The translations under genes and the position numbers were made by a program. A stretch of 64,000 nucleotides of DNA from Planctomycetota bacterium (GTDB taxonomy: Bacteria; Planctomycetota; UBA1135): contig JAJFFB010000009.1 in assembly GCA_021776925.1 (NCBI GenBank), forward strand, positions 1 to 64,000, in the 5' to 3' direction. This document shows, one piece after another, positions 14,668 through 24,046 of this stretch. The notes under the pieces are model-generated. The model saw only the letters and a list, made by a program, of their open reading frames with translations. It was not told the origin of the DNA and searched no databases. Positions within the stretch are counted from its first letter, which is position 1, and every line of letters begins with the position of its first letter.

Positions 14668-15756
14668 ATGATCTGTGCAAGTCTGCTTCTGCTCGCCGCT
14701 CAGGGCGCCACCGCCGAGGAAACCCCGGCCTGGGTCCTGGCGCCGACCGCCGTGGTGATGGCCGATGGCCGCAGTGAGAGCGGGGTCGAAATCCTCGTCC
14801 AAGGCGAGCGCATCGTCGCCGTCGGCAAGGACCTCAATGTGCCCGCCGGCGCCCACCGCGTGCCGCTTAGCGGCGTCCTTGCGCCGGGCATGGTCGACGC
14901 CTTTTCGGCCTTTGGCGGTGCCGCTCCGGCGCGCGAGGATTCGCGACGTCTCACGCCGATGCTGCACGCCGCCGACTCGATCAATCTGCGCGAAGATCCG
15001 ACCTGGAAGCGGCTGCGCGCTTCCGGCGTGACCTCGATCCACGTCCTGCCGGCCGCGCGCAACGTGCAATCCGGCTGGGGCACCCTGGTGACCACCGGCG
15101 GCAGTGATCGCAGCCTGGCCACGCGCACCCGGCAACTGCTGTCGCTGCACTCGCAGACCTTCGATGGGGGCACCGGCCCGAGTTCCATGACCGGGGCCAT
15201 CGAGGTGTTGGAACAGGGCAACACCACCGGCATTCCCGGCCTGGAGACCCAGGGCGCGATCGTGCTGGTGGACAGCGCCGAAAGCGTGCGCGCCACGCGC
15301 CGCATTCTCGGCCACACCCCTCTGTTCTGGATGCTCTCCGGCGATCCCGCCAGCTACGCCGGCGCCCTGCGCGGCGAGCTTGTCGGCCTGCCGATGACCC
15401 AGGACAGTGGCTTCAGCCCGCGCAATCTCGACACCCTGAAGCGCCTGCACGACGCCGGCGTGCGCGTCTGTTTCGGGACTGCTGCGGGTTCCAGCCGTGG
15501 TCCCGAGGATCTGCGCCGCGCCGCCATCGCCTTCGCTCGTGCCACCGGCGACCCGGCGGCGGCCTGGGCTGCGGTTTCCACCGCGGCGGCCGAATACGCC
15601 GGCACCGGCAAGGTCGGCAGCATCGGTGCCGGCCAACGCGCCGACCTGGTTCTGTGGAGCGCCCATCCGCTCGACGCCAGTGCGCGAGTACAGGCGGTGC
15701 TGATCGGCGGCGAAACCGTCTACCGGGCCGCGGCCCTACCGGAGGAAGAGAAATGA
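14668..15756 (+). CDS. Exported amidohydrolase-like protein 2, metal site lost
   Basis: 362 residues, short for the superfamily. Signal peptide of about 18 residues without any basic residue (MICASLLLLAAQGATAEE). The N-terminal sandwich is intact (VVMADGRSESGVEILVQGER, VLAPGMVDAFSAFGG), but the HxH positions are F and A. The middle segment (GVTSIHVLPAARNVQSGWGT) is family-like. The C-terminus has AGTGKVGSIGAGQRADLVLW and a final VQAVLIGGETVYR strand, the usual composite domain closure. Its TGA overlaps the ATG of the next gene by four bases. Probably a non-catalytic or non-metal member of the array. Confidence 0.8.
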   Translation: MICASLLLLAAQGATAEETPAWVLAPTAVVMADGRSESGVEILVQGERIVAVGKDLNVPAGAHRVPLSGVLAPGMVDAFSAFGGAAPAREDSRRLTPMLHAADSINLREDPTWKRLRASGVTSIHVLPAARNVQSGWGTLVTTGGSDRSLATRTRQLLSLHSQTFDGGTGPSSMTGAIEVLEQGNTTGIPGLETQGAIVLVDSAESVRATRRILGHTPLFWMLSGDPASYAGALRGELVGLPMTQDSGFSPRNLDTLKRLHDAGVRVCFGTAAGSSRGPEDLRRAAIAFARATGDPAAAWAAVSTAAAEYAGTGKVGSIGAGQRADLVLWSAHPLDASARVQAVLIGGETVYRAAALPEEEK

Positions 15757-17342
15757 TCTCCAGCCTGATTCTGACCACCCTGGCCGCGCCTGCCGCGGCC
15801 CTGCCCCAGGCCGATGCGCCGACCGCGATTGCCGTAGACCGTCTCCACGTCGGCGACGGCAAGGTCCTCGAAAACGCCGTCATTCTGCTGCAGGACGGGC
15901 GCATCCGTTCGGTGGCCCAGGGCGCTGCGCCATCGGGCGCGCTGCACGTCGACGGCGCCGAACTCACCCCGGGCCTGGTCGACGCCTATTCCCTGATGGG
16001 GGTGGGCAGCAACACCGTCGAGGAATCGCGCGAGACCACCGCCGGCATGCCGCTGCTGCAGGCGCTGCGCCTCGACCATCCTTCCTTCCGCCGCGCTGCG
16101 GAACAGGGTGTGACCACCGCCTTTCTCACCCCGGACTCGCTCAACGCCTTCGGCGGTCTCGCCGCAGTGGTCAAGACCCAGGGCGGCGAACCGGCCGACC
16201 TCTACGCTGAGCCGGGCAGCGCCGCGCAGGTGCTCAACGCGGCCGCGGCGCTGAAGATCAGCCTCGGCAACGACGTTGCCTACCGCAACCACGCACCGCG
16301 GCGCAATCCGAGCGATTACTTCTCGCGCCGGCCGACCACGCGCATGGGCACGGTGTGGACGTTGCGCCGCGATTTCTACCGCGCCGCCACCTACGCACAG
16401 CAGCGCGCGCGCGGCGAGGTCGAGGCCGACGCCGACCTCGACGCCATCGCCAAGGTCCTCAGCGGGGAACTGCCGCTGCGCATCCACGCGCGGCGCAACA
16501 ACGACATCCAGACCGCGCTGCGCCTGGCCGAAGAGTTCCAGCTCAAACAGGTGACGATGGAAGAAGCCACCGAGGGGCACAAAGCCGCGGCCCTGCTCGC
16601 CGCCGCCGGGGTACGCGTGGTCGCCGGTCCCGGCTACGACGACCTGCAGCGCTCGATCGCGCGCGGTCCCAGCATCGCCGATCTGCGCATGGTGCTGGAC
16701 CCGCCGGTGGTCTGCTGCGAAGACCTGCACGACGAAAGCTTCCTCGCCGAGATGGCGTGCCGTGATCCCTTCTGCAAGCAGGTGGTGCGCGGCGCCGACC
16801 AGCCGGCCGCGCTCTACCACGAAGCCGAGCGCAATGAATTCGGCATGGCGGTCGATCCCGATGACCCAGGTCCCGGGCACGACCACGACCAAAGCGTGGT
16901 CGACCCGGCCACCGGCCTGGTGCAGCCCAAGGGTCTGGCACTCGACCTTCTGACCTTGTTCCAGCCGCGTTATGCCACCGGCCTCAACATCGGCCGCCGT
17001 GGCGAAGGCGACACCTCCACTCCTGCGCTGCCCGCGATTCTGCACGCCGCCGGCGTCCACGCCGCGCTGGGCAGCGCCGAGGCGCACGACCAGCCGCTCA
17101 GCGAAAGCAGCCTGATCCACCAGGCGCGCCTGGCGGTGCGTTATGGGCTCGACCCGCAAAGCGCGCTGTCGATGGTGACTTCCCACGCCGCCGTGAGCTG
17201 CGGCATGGGCGAGCGTGTCGGCCGTGTGGCCGCCGGGCTCGATGCCGACCTCGTGCTGTGGTCGGGGGATCCACTGGATCCCGCCTCCCGTCCTCTCCTC
17301 GTCCTCATCGACGGTCGCATCGCCGTCGACAACCGCAACTGA
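15753..17342 (+). CDS. Exported amidohydrolase-like protein 3, HxH lost
   Basis: 529 residues. The ATG at 15753 lies in an ATGA overlap and has a strong GGAGGAAGAG ribosome site, which decides the start over longer in-frame options. Signal peptide MISSLILTTLAAPAAALPQ, again with no basic residue. HxH is replaced by Y-x-L (LTPGLVDAYSLMG). It does keep a later histidine block PLRIHARRNNDIQTALRLAE and EEATEGHKAAALL, which in active relatives includes barrel metal ligands, so part of the site survives. C-terminal closure CGMGERVGRVAAGLDADLVL and VLIDGRIAVDN is normal. An internal loop (VDPDDPGPGHDHDQ) is His/Asp-rich. 22 bases to the next gene. Confidence 0.8.
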   Translation: MISSLILTTLAAPAAALPQADAPTAIAVDRLHVGDGKVLENAVILLQDGRIRSVAQGAAPSGALHVDGAELTPGLVDAYSLMGVGSNTVEESRETTAGMPLLQALRLDHPSFRRAAEQGVTTAFLTPDSLNAFGGLAAVVKTQGGEPADLYAEPGSAAQVLNAAAALKISLGNDVAYRNHAPRRNPSDYFSRRPTTRMGTVWTLRRDFYRAATYAQQRARGEVEADADLDAIAKVLSGELPLRIHARRNNDIQTALRLAEEFQLKQVTMEEATEGHKAAALLAAAGVRVVAGPGYDDLQRSIARGPSIADLRMVLDPPVVCCEDLHDESFLAEMACRDPFCKQVVRGADQPAALYHEAERNEFGMAVDPDDPGPGHDHDQSVVDPATGLVQPKGLALDLLTLFQPRYATGLNIGRRGEGDTSTPALPAILHAAGVHAALGSAEAHDQPLSESSLIHQARLAVRYGLDPQSALSMVTSHAAVSCGMGERVGRVAAGLDADLVLWSGDPLDPASRPLLVLIDGRIAVDNRN

Positions 17343-17364
17343 TCCGACCTCGCCCATTCCTTCC

Positions 17365-18717
17365 ATGCGCACAGCAGCATTGATTCTTCCCGTTCTGGCC
17401 TTGTCCACGGCCCTCGCCCCTGCCCAAGAAGGCAGCGTCGCGGTGCGCGCAGGCAAGGTCCTGACCGGTACCGGACAGGTGATCGAAAACGGCACCGTGG
17501 TGGTCGAAGGTGGCCGCATCGTTGCCGTCGGCGGCCCCGACCTCGAGGTGCCCTTCGACACCCTGTTGCGGGAATACCCAGATGGGGTCCTGTTCACCGG
17601 CTTCGCCGAGGCCCACACCTCCAGCGGCGTCGACCGCGCCAACGAGAACGTGCCGGTGGCGCCGTTCCTCGACGTGCGCGATTCGATCGACCCGGTCAGC
17701 TTCTTCTACGAGAACGAACTGCGCGGCGGAGTGACCGCGCTGGGCGTGATCCCGGGCAACAACTGCGTCATCGGCGGCCAAGGCAGGGTGCTCGCTCCCG
17801 CGGGAATGACCGTCGAAGAAATGACGCTCTCTTCCTATATGGGCATGAAGGTCGCCATCGGTCCCAAGTTTGGTTGGAGCCGCAGCGCCCAGCTGGCCGA
17901 ACTGCGCGAAGCCGAGACCGCCCTGGTCGAAGCGCTGAAGCGGACTGGCCAGACACTGCTCGACAAGGAGCAGGCCAGCGCCGACGCGCGCCGCGCCGGC
18001 GAGGAGCAGCCCGGGCCCGCCGAGGATCACGACGATCTCGACAGCGCCGGCGGCTTCATCCAGTTCGGCGAAGACTTCCCCGGCAAGGCGCTGATCTCCG
18101 AAGAAGACGTCGACGAGATCCAGCGTGGTCTGGTGCGCATCCTCAACGGCGACGAACGGCTGTGGCTGTCCTGCCCGGGTCCGACCGACGTGATGCACGG
18201 TCTCGACTGGGCGCGCGACCACGGTCTGCTGGAGCAGTGCGTTTTTGTGGTTTCGTCCGCCGCTCATGAAGCCGCCGACCTGCTCGCCGAGAGCGGTCGT
18301 CCAGTGGCCCTGGTGGGTGGTCTCTTCCACGTCGAGAACGACCCGGTGACCGGCAAAGAAAAACGCACCTTCGCGCCCACGGTCCTGGCCGAGGCCGGGG
18401 TCACCTTTGCGATCGGCTCCGAGAAGGGCCGCATGGGTCCTGATCGGCTCGCCTACCAGGCAGCGACCTGCGTGCGCGAGGGCATGAGCCGCGAGCAAGC
18501 GCTGGCGCTGGTCACCACCGCTCCCGCCGTGCTGTGGGGTCAGGAGGGTCAACTCGGAGTGTTGGCCAAGGGCGCCCTCGGCAACATGGTCCTGCTGGAC
18601 GGCGATCCGTTGGCGATCTCAAGCAAGGTGCTCAAGGTCTGGGTCAAGGGCCGCGAGGTCTACGACCGCGATCAAGATGAACGGCTGCAAGGCCTGCTCG
18701 AAGGGGGAGTCAAGTGA
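17365..18717 (+). CDS. Exported amidohydrolase-like protein 4, half of HxH kept
   Basis: 450 residues; the ATG at 17365 opens the signal peptide MRTAALILPVLALSTALAPA. Family strands VRAGKVLTGTGQVIENGTVV and GGRIVAVGGPDLEVP are clear. The metal motif region reads FAEAHTSSG: the first histidine is present, the second is Ser. The later TDAP-type aspartate motif of active members reads GSEKGRMGPDRLAYQAA instead. The end VLAKGALGNMVLLDGDPL and KVWVKGREVYD is typical. The TGA overlaps the GTG start of the next gene (GTGA). Catalysis by the standard metal mechanism is doubtful. Confidence 0.8.
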   Translation: MRTAALILPVLALSTALAPAQEGSVAVRAGKVLTGTGQVIENGTVVVEGGRIVAVGGPDLEVPFDTLLREYPDGVLFTGFAEAHTSSGVDRANENVPVAPFLDVRDSIDPVSFFYENELRGGVTALGVIPGNNCVIGGQGRVLAPAGMTVEEMTLSSYMGMKVAIGPKFGWSRSAQLAELREAETALVEALKRTGQTLLDKEQASADARRAGEEQPGPAEDHDDLDSAGGFIQFGEDFPGKALISEEDVDEIQRGLVRILNGDERLWLSCPGPTDVMHGLDWARDHGLLEQCVFVVSSAAHEAADLLAESGRPVALVGGLFHVENDPVTGKEKRTFAPTVLAEAGVTFAIGSEKGRMGPDRLAYQAATCVREGMSREQALALVTTAPAVLWGQEGQLGVLAKGALGNMVLLDGDPLAISSKVLKVWVKGREVYDRDQDERLQGLLEGGVK

Positions 18718-21575
18718 AACGCGTTCTTCCGGCCCTGGTCCTGCTCGGCCTGGCCGCACCTCTGGTGTCGGCGGCGGCCAGTGGGGCGCTCGCGCGGAGC
18801 GCGCCACCGTCCGCCCAGGAAGGCGGCCTGGTGGCCTATCGCGCGGCCACGATCTACCAGTCTGAACAAGCTCACCACAACGCCACTCTGCTGGTCCGCG
18901 ATGGCAAGGTCGAGGCTTTGCTGAAGCAGGGCGAAGCCCTGCCGCCGCTGGTCCCGGTGGTCGACTTCGGCTCCGCGGTGCTGATGCCTGGCCTGGTCGC
19001 CGCCGACGCGCCGATGACCGGCAGCGGCAACCAGGGCGACCGCTCGATGGGCGCCGACCGGCGTGCCTTCGATGACTACGACCCCTACGCCGACATGGAT
19101 ACGGTGCTCGAACGCGGGGTCACCACCTACTACCTGTCGCCCGACCGCCGGCGCCTGGTTGGCGGGCGCGGTGCGGTAGTCAAGAGTGCCGGCACCCAGC
19201 GGGTGCTGCGCGAGGTTTCGGACCTGCGCGTGTCGCTCGAGCCGTCGGCTTACAACCCGCCGGCCTACTTCCGCCCGCCGATTCCACCGACCTCCGAGAA
19301 CCCGATCCGCCCGGCGCAGGTGCAGGCGCCGCAATCCCGCGCCGGAGCGCTGATGGCCCTGCGCGAGAGCATCACCGCCGCGCGCTGGGGCAGCGGCGAC
19401 GCCCACACCAAGGCGCTGGCCGAGTTCCTGGCCGAGCGCGCGCCGCTGCGGGTGGCCGCGCGCAGTCATGGCGAGATCCAGGGCGCGCTTGAACTGGCGC
19501 GCGCGATGGGCGCTTCGCTGCTGGTGGACGGCGGCGAAGAAGTCGCCGAACTGGCACACGAACTGGCTGCCGCCAAGGCCAGCCTGATCTTCCATCCGCC
19601 GCTGTTCACCAGCCTGCCCTCCTTTGGCAGCGATTGGCAGCCTCCCGCCGCCGACAGTCTGCGCAAGCTGCGCGACGCCGGCGTCGCGGTGGCCTTGGCT
19701 CCGGGCGCCGAAGGGCGCTGGACCTGGCTGCTGGAATCGGCCGCCGCTTCGATGGCCTACGGCCTCAAAGAAGGCGAAGCGCTCGTCGGCGTGACCGAAG
19801 CCGCGGCCGCGGCTCTCGGCGTCGCCGACCGCGTCGGCAGTCTGGGGCCCGGCCGCGACGCCGATTTCCTGGTCCTGGATGGCGCCCCGCTCGACCCCGC
19901 CACCTCGGTGCGCGAAGTCTTCATCAACGGCGTCCGCGTGTGGCAACGCGACCGCGACGGCCGCGGCGCCGCGGTGGTGCTGCGCGCCGGAACGGTGTGG
20001 ACTGGTCAGGGGCAGCCGATCACCGGGGGTGCCGAGGTCCTGCTCAAAGACGGCAAGGTCGTCGCCGCCGGCAAAAGCGTGCCGCATCCGGCGGGTGCAC
20101 GATTGGTCGATGCCGGCCCACACGCTCACATCACGCCCGGATTCATCGACGCGCGCAGCACCTACGGCCTCGGCCGCACGGTCGACGCCGAGGCGATCCT
20201 GGGCCTGATCGGCAGCGGTTCGGTGCAGAATCCCGGCTGGCGCCAGCAGGCGCGCAATGGGGTGACCACGGTGGTCGTTGCGCCGGCCTCGGTGAGCAAG
20301 ACCGGCACCCTGGGGGCGGCGGTCAAGACCGCCGCGCAGGGCAGCGCAGGCGCCTACGTCGATGGCCGTGAAATCGTGCTCATCGACATGCGCACCAATG
20401 ATCTGCTCGACCTCGATAAGCGCTTCGACGACGTGTTGAAGAAGGGCAAGAAGTACTTCGACACCTGGGAGAAGTACCGCGCCGACCGCGCCAAGTGGGA
20501 AGAGGAACAACGCGGCAAACAGGCCGACGCGCGCGCCGAACGCGAGGCCGCGTTGCGCGAGCGGTTGGCCAAGGGCGCTGCACCCGAACCCGAAAAGGCA
20601 GAGGTCGCCGAGGAAGAGGCCGAAGAGAGCACCGAGGAGGCCCCGGTCGAAGCCGAGGCAGATCCGCTCAACGGCCTGTGGGAAGGCACCATCGTCCACG
20701 AAATGCTGCCTGAACCGGTGTCCTTGACCGCGCGACTGGTGCACGAGGGCAGCAAGCTGACCGGGATCTTCTCCAGCCCGATGGCGCCCGGCGAAGAGGC
20801 CGAACTGGAGGGCACCTGGAATGCCTCGACCAAGACCGCGCACTTCGAGATTCCGACCGAGGTCGGCACCGCGACGATCAGCGGCAAGGTCGACGCCCCC
20901 GATCACATGGCGGTGCACGCCGAACTGGCCGGAATCGGATCGGTCGATTTCGAGATGAGTCGCACCGAAGCAGACGCCGGCGGGGTGGTGGTTCAGGTCC
21001 AGCGCAAGAAAAAGGAGAAGGGGCCGCAGGAACCGCGCAAGGACGCGCGCCAGGAAGGCATGCGCGCGCTCTTCGAGGGCCGCGCCACCGCTTTGGTCTA
21101 TGCCAACCAGGCCGAGGTCATCCGCGCGGCGGTCGGCGCCTTCGAGGCGCACAAGCTGCCGATGACGCTGGTCGCCAGCAACGACGCGCTCGAGGTCGCC
21201 GACCTGTTGCGCGACAAGGGCATCGGCGTGGTGGCGCCGACCTCGCTGGTGGTGCGCGAGGACGGGGTTGATTTCGCCCCCGCGGCGCGTCTGCACGAAG
21301 CCGGTCTGACCACCGCCTTCCAATCCGGCGGCGGGGGCGGCGCAGCGATGCTGCCGCGCGCGCTGGCGATGGCCACCCGCTACGGCCTCGGCGCTGAACA
21401 GGCGCTGCAGGCCATGACTTCCGGCGCCGCGCAGCTGCTCGGCCTGCAGGACCGCGTCGGCAGTCTGCGTCCCGGTCTCGACGGCGATGCCGTGATTCTC
21501 GACGGTCCGCCATTCGACCTGCGTACGCGGGTCCTCCACGTGTTCGTCAACGGCCACGAGGTGCCGCAGGAATGA
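18714..21575 (+). CDS. Exported tandem fusion of two amidohydrolase-like modules with charged and beta-domain insertions
   Basis: 953 residues from a GTG that overlaps the previous stop. Signal peptide MKRVLPALVLLGLAAPLVSA. Module A (~40-410) has VLMPGLVAADAPMTG in place of the HxH strand and its own closure VGSLGPGRDADFLVLDG. Module B starts near residue 420 (LRAGTVWTGQGQPITGGAEV, ITPGFIDARSTYG), again without HxH, and closes with VGSLRPGLDGDAVILDG. Module B is interrupted at ~572-650 by a Lys/Glu-rich coiled coil and then at ~652-755 by a small beta domain (NGLWEGTIVHEM, KLTGIFSSPM, ATISGKVDAPDH) that looks lipocalin-like. So one polypeptide carries two metal-less modules. It overlaps the next gene by ATGA. 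Function unknown; a scaffold or binding role is my inference. Confidence 0.8.
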   Translation: MKRVLPALVLLGLAAPLVSAAASGALARSAPPSAQEGGLVAYRAATIYQSEQAHHNATLLVRDGKVEALLKQGEALPPLVPVVDFGSAVLMPGLVAADAPMTGSGNQGDRSMGADRRAFDDYDPYADMDTVLERGVTTYYLSPDRRRLVGGRGAVVKSAGTQRVLREVSDLRVSLEPSAYNPPAYFRPPIPPTSENPIRPAQVQAPQSRAGALMALRESITAARWGSGDAHTKALAEFLAERAPLRVAARSHGEIQGALELARAMGASLLVDGGEEVAELAHELAAAKASLIFHPPLFTSLPSFGSDWQPPAADSLRKLRDAGVAVALAPGAEGRWTWLLESAAASMAYGLKEGEALVGVTEAAAAALGVADRVGSLGPGRDADFLVLDGAPLDPATSVREVFINGVRVWQRDRDGRGAAVVLRAGTVWTGQGQPITGGAEVLLKDGKVVAAGKSVPHPAGARLVDAGPHAHITPGFIDARSTYGLGRTVDAEAILGLIGSGSVQNPGWRQQARNGVTTVVVAPASVSKTGTLGAAVKTAAQGSAGAYVDGREIVLIDMRTNDLLDLDKRFDDVLKKGKKYFDTWEKYRADRAKWEEEQRGKQADARAEREAALRERLAKGAAPEPEKAEVAEEEAEESTEEAPVEAEADPLNGLWEGTIVHEMLPEPVSLTARLVHEGSKLTGIFSSPMAPGEEAELEGTWNASTKTAHFEIPTEVGTATISGKVDAPDHMAVHAELAGIGSVDFEMSRTEADAGGVVVQVQRKKKEKGPQEPRKDARQEGMRALFEGRATALVYANQAEVIRAAVGAFEAHKLPMTLVASNDALEVADLLRDKGIGVVAPTSLVVREDGVDFAPAARLHEAGLTTAFQSGGGGGAAMLPRALAMATRYGLGAEQALQAMTSGAAQLLGLQDRVGSLRPGLDGDAVILDGPPFDLRTRVLHVFVNGHEVPQE

Positions 21576-22843
21576 TTTCGACCGTCACCTTCCTTCTGGC
21601 CGCGCTCGCACCGGCCGCCGCTGCCCCAGCTCAGGTCGCAGCCGTGGCTCCGCAAGCGCAGCCTGCCGCAACCGAGTCCGCGCTCCCCGAAGGCTTGCGG
21701 GTGCTGACCGCTGCCAAGGTCTTCACTGCAGCCGAAGGCGACATGATCAACAACGGTGCGGTGGTGGTGCGGGGCAGTCGCATCGAGTGGGTGGGACGCG
21801 CCGTCGACCTGCCCGCGTTTGACGGGGCCGTGCACGTCGACCTCGGCGATCTGTGGCTGGCTCCGGGCGCGGTCGAGGCGCACAACCACGTCGCCGGATC
21901 GTTGCGCGACCTCAACGACACCGTCTACCTGACCAATCCGGCGATGCAGACCCACGCGGTGCTGGAGCCGCGCAATCCCTACCTGCTCGACGCGGTGGCG
22001 GGCGGCATCACCTCGGCACTTTTCATTCCGGGGTCGGGCAGCAACATGGGTGGTTTCGGCATGCTGGTCAAGACCAGTTCCGACACCGTCGAAGAGATGG
22101 TGGTGCGCAACCCGGGTTCGCTCAAGATCGCGCAGGCCGGCAACCCCGAGCGCTACGGCTTCGGCGTGGCGCGCATGCTGATGAACTGGAACACCCGCGA
22201 CACCCTGAAGAAGGGCATGGAGTGGGTGCGCGCCTACCGCGCCGGTGAGGTGCCGTGGGATCCGAAGTGGGCCAACTTCGAGGGTCTGGTCGACCACACC
22301 GTGCCGGTCTCGGTGCACACCCAGATCTACCAGGTGGTGATGCAGACGATCCTGATGCAGAAAAAGGAGCTCGGTCTGGCACCCTTCATCGACCATGGCA
22401 CCTTCGACGGTTTCAAGACCGGGCCGCTGGCGGTGCAATACGACGTGCCGGTGATGAACGGACCGCGTCAGTTCTGGTTCGACCGCACGCGCGCGCGCAT
22501 CCAGGGCAACGCCGCCGGCTGGTTCGAACACGTCAAGGACGGGCTGCTGCTCGGTTACAACACCGATGCACCGGTGATCCCGCAAGAGGAACTGCCCTAT
22601 CAGGCGGCAATGGGCGTGCGCCTCGGTGCCGGCACCAGTCGCGACGGCCTGCTCGGCATCACCTCGCACCCGGCCCGCGCGCTGCTGATGGACGACATCG
22701 CCGGCTCCTTGCAAAAGGGGCTCGAAGCCGATCTGGTCGCCTGGACCGGCAACCCGATCGATCCGCGTTCGCACGTCGAAAAGGTGTGGGTGCGCGGTGA
22801 GCTGGTCTACGACCTGTCCCGCGGAGACCAAAGGCGCTACTAG
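21572..22843 (+). CDS. Exported amidohydrolase family protein 6, metal site intact
   Basis: 423 residues. Signal peptide MISTVTFLLAALAPAAAAPA, no basic residue. This member keeps the metal site: His104 and His106 in EAHNH, His249 in VSVHTQI, His275 in FIDHGTFDG and Asp332 in YNTDAPVIP, the pattern of imidazolonepropionase/prolidase-like amidohydrolases. It also has the closure AGSLQKGLEADLVAWTGNPIDP. It is therefore one of only two likely active enzymes in the array. Substrate cannot be read from the sequence; related exported enzymes hydrolyse cyclic amides or dipeptides. ATGA overlap with the upstream fusion gene; six bases before the next, also intact, paralogue. Confidence 0.85.
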   Translation: MISTVTFLLAALAPAAAAPAQVAAVAPQAQPAATESALPEGLRVLTAAKVFTAAEGDMINNGAVVVRGSRIEWVGRAVDLPAFDGAVHVDLGDLWLAPGAVEAHNHVAGSLRDLNDTVYLTNPAMQTHAVLEPRNPYLLDAVAGGITSALFIPGSGSNMGGFGMLVKTSSDTVEEMVVRNPGSLKIAQAGNPERYGFGVARMLMNWNTRDTLKKGMEWVRAYRAGEVPWDPKWANFEGLVDHTVPVSVHTQIYQVVMQTILMQKKELGLAPFIDHGTFDGFKTGPLAVQYDVPVMNGPRQFWFDRTRARIQGNAAGWFEHVKDGLLLGYNTDAPVIPQEELPYQAAMGVRLGAGTSRDGLLGITSHPARALLMDDIAGSLQKGLEADLVAWTGNPIDPRSHVEKVWVRGELVYDLSRGDQRRY

Positions 22844-22849
22844 CCGGCG

Positions 22850-24043
22850 ATGATCACGCTCCTCCTCGGCCTCGCCTGCACCCCCCAGACCGCTCCCGCA
22901 GCGGACACCGTCATCGACGTGGGGGTGGCGATGCCGATGAGCAACCGCGAGGTCATCCACAACGCGCGCATCCTGGTGCGTGACGGCAAGATCGTGCGCG
23001 TCGGCCGGCGCCAGGACGTGCCCTTGCCGGCGAACTATCAGCACTATTCCTACCCCGACGCCTTCGCCTTCCCCGGCGCCGTCGACCTGCACTCGCACAG
23101 CCAGACGGGAACTTGGGAAGACATCAACGACATGGTCCATCCGGACAACCCGGAACTGCGCGTGCTCGACACCGTGCGGCCATGGAATCCGATGTACCGC
23201 GACGCCAGCGCCGGCGGTGTGACCACCGTCAACGCGATCCCCGGCTCGGGCACCAACTTGTCCGGCGCCGGCGTGCTGGTCAAGCTGATGCCCGCCGAAG
23301 ACGACATCGATCGCGCCATCCTGCGTCATCCTGGTTCGGTCAAGGTCGCCCAGGGTTACAACCCCGAGCGCTCCGGCGATCTGGGCGGTACGCGCATGGG
23401 CATGTGGTGGATGCTGCGCTGGTATCTGGCGCGCGCGCGCGAGGTCTCGGAAGCCGACACTCTCGAACAGAATCCCGATCTCGCCCACATCGCGCAGATC
23501 GAACGGCGCCACCACCCTTACCTGGTGCACACCGCCGGGGCGCGCGACACCTATGGCACGGTGCGCATGTTCCTGCTCGAGGCGGGGCTGCCGGTGGTGG
23601 TCAGCCATGCCTCCTTCCACGGCTACCTGGCCGGTGAAGCGATCGCCAAGACCGGTGCGTCGCTCAACGTCGGCCCGCGCAATTTCGACGCCACCTTCAA
23701 CGGCATGGGCCAGGTGCGTGGTCTGGTCGAAGCCTACGAGAGCAGCGGCAACACCGACATCTCGGTGCAGACCGATGCTCCTGTGGTGCCGCCCGAAGAA
23801 TTCATCTACCAGGCCACCCTGGCGGAGCGGCACGGCTGCACCACCTGGACTGCCCTGGCCTCGATCAACGCCGTACCGGCCCGCCAGATTCTGGCCGAGG
23901 ACCGCATCGGCACCCTGCAACCCGGCCTCGACGCCGACATCGTCATCAAGGCCGGCCAGCCGCTCGACCCCCGCAGCCCGGTGCTGCTGGTGTTCGTGAA
24001 CGGCGAAGTCGTCTACGACATCCAAGACGGACAGCGATACTGA
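22850..24043 (+). CDS. Exported amidohydrolase family protein 7, metal site intact
   Basis: 397 residues, the closest paralogue of the preceding gene. Very short N-terminal hydrophobic leader (MITLLLGLACTPQTAPAADT) with no basic residue and no proper lipobox. Full metal site: His81 and His83 in DLHSH, His227 in YLVHTAG, His253 in VVSHASFHG and Asp309 in QTDAPVVPPEE. Family strands NARILVRDGKIVRVG and closure IGTLQPGLDADIVIKAG are present. Together with gene 6 it may form an active homologous pair or heteromer. Three bases to the next gene. Confidence 0.85.
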   Translation: MITLLLGLACTPQTAPAADTVIDVGVAMPMSNREVIHNARILVRDGKIVRVGRRQDVPLPANYQHYSYPDAFAFPGAVDLHSHSQTGTWEDINDMVHPDNPELRVLDTVRPWNPMYRDASAGGVTTVNAIPGSGTNLSGAGVLVKLMPAEDDIDRAILRHPGSVKVAQGYNPERSGDLGGTRMGMWWMLRWYLARAREVSEADTLEQNPDLAHIAQIERRHHPYLVHTAGARDTYGTVRMFLLEAGLPVVVSHASFHGYLAGEAIAKTGASLNVGPRNFDATFNGMGQVRGLVEAYESSGNTDISVQTDAPVVPPEEFIYQATLAERHGCTTWTALASINAVPARQILAEDRIGTLQPGLDADIVIKAGQPLDPRSPVLLVFVNGEVVYDIQDGQRY

Positions 24044-24046
24044 CCC

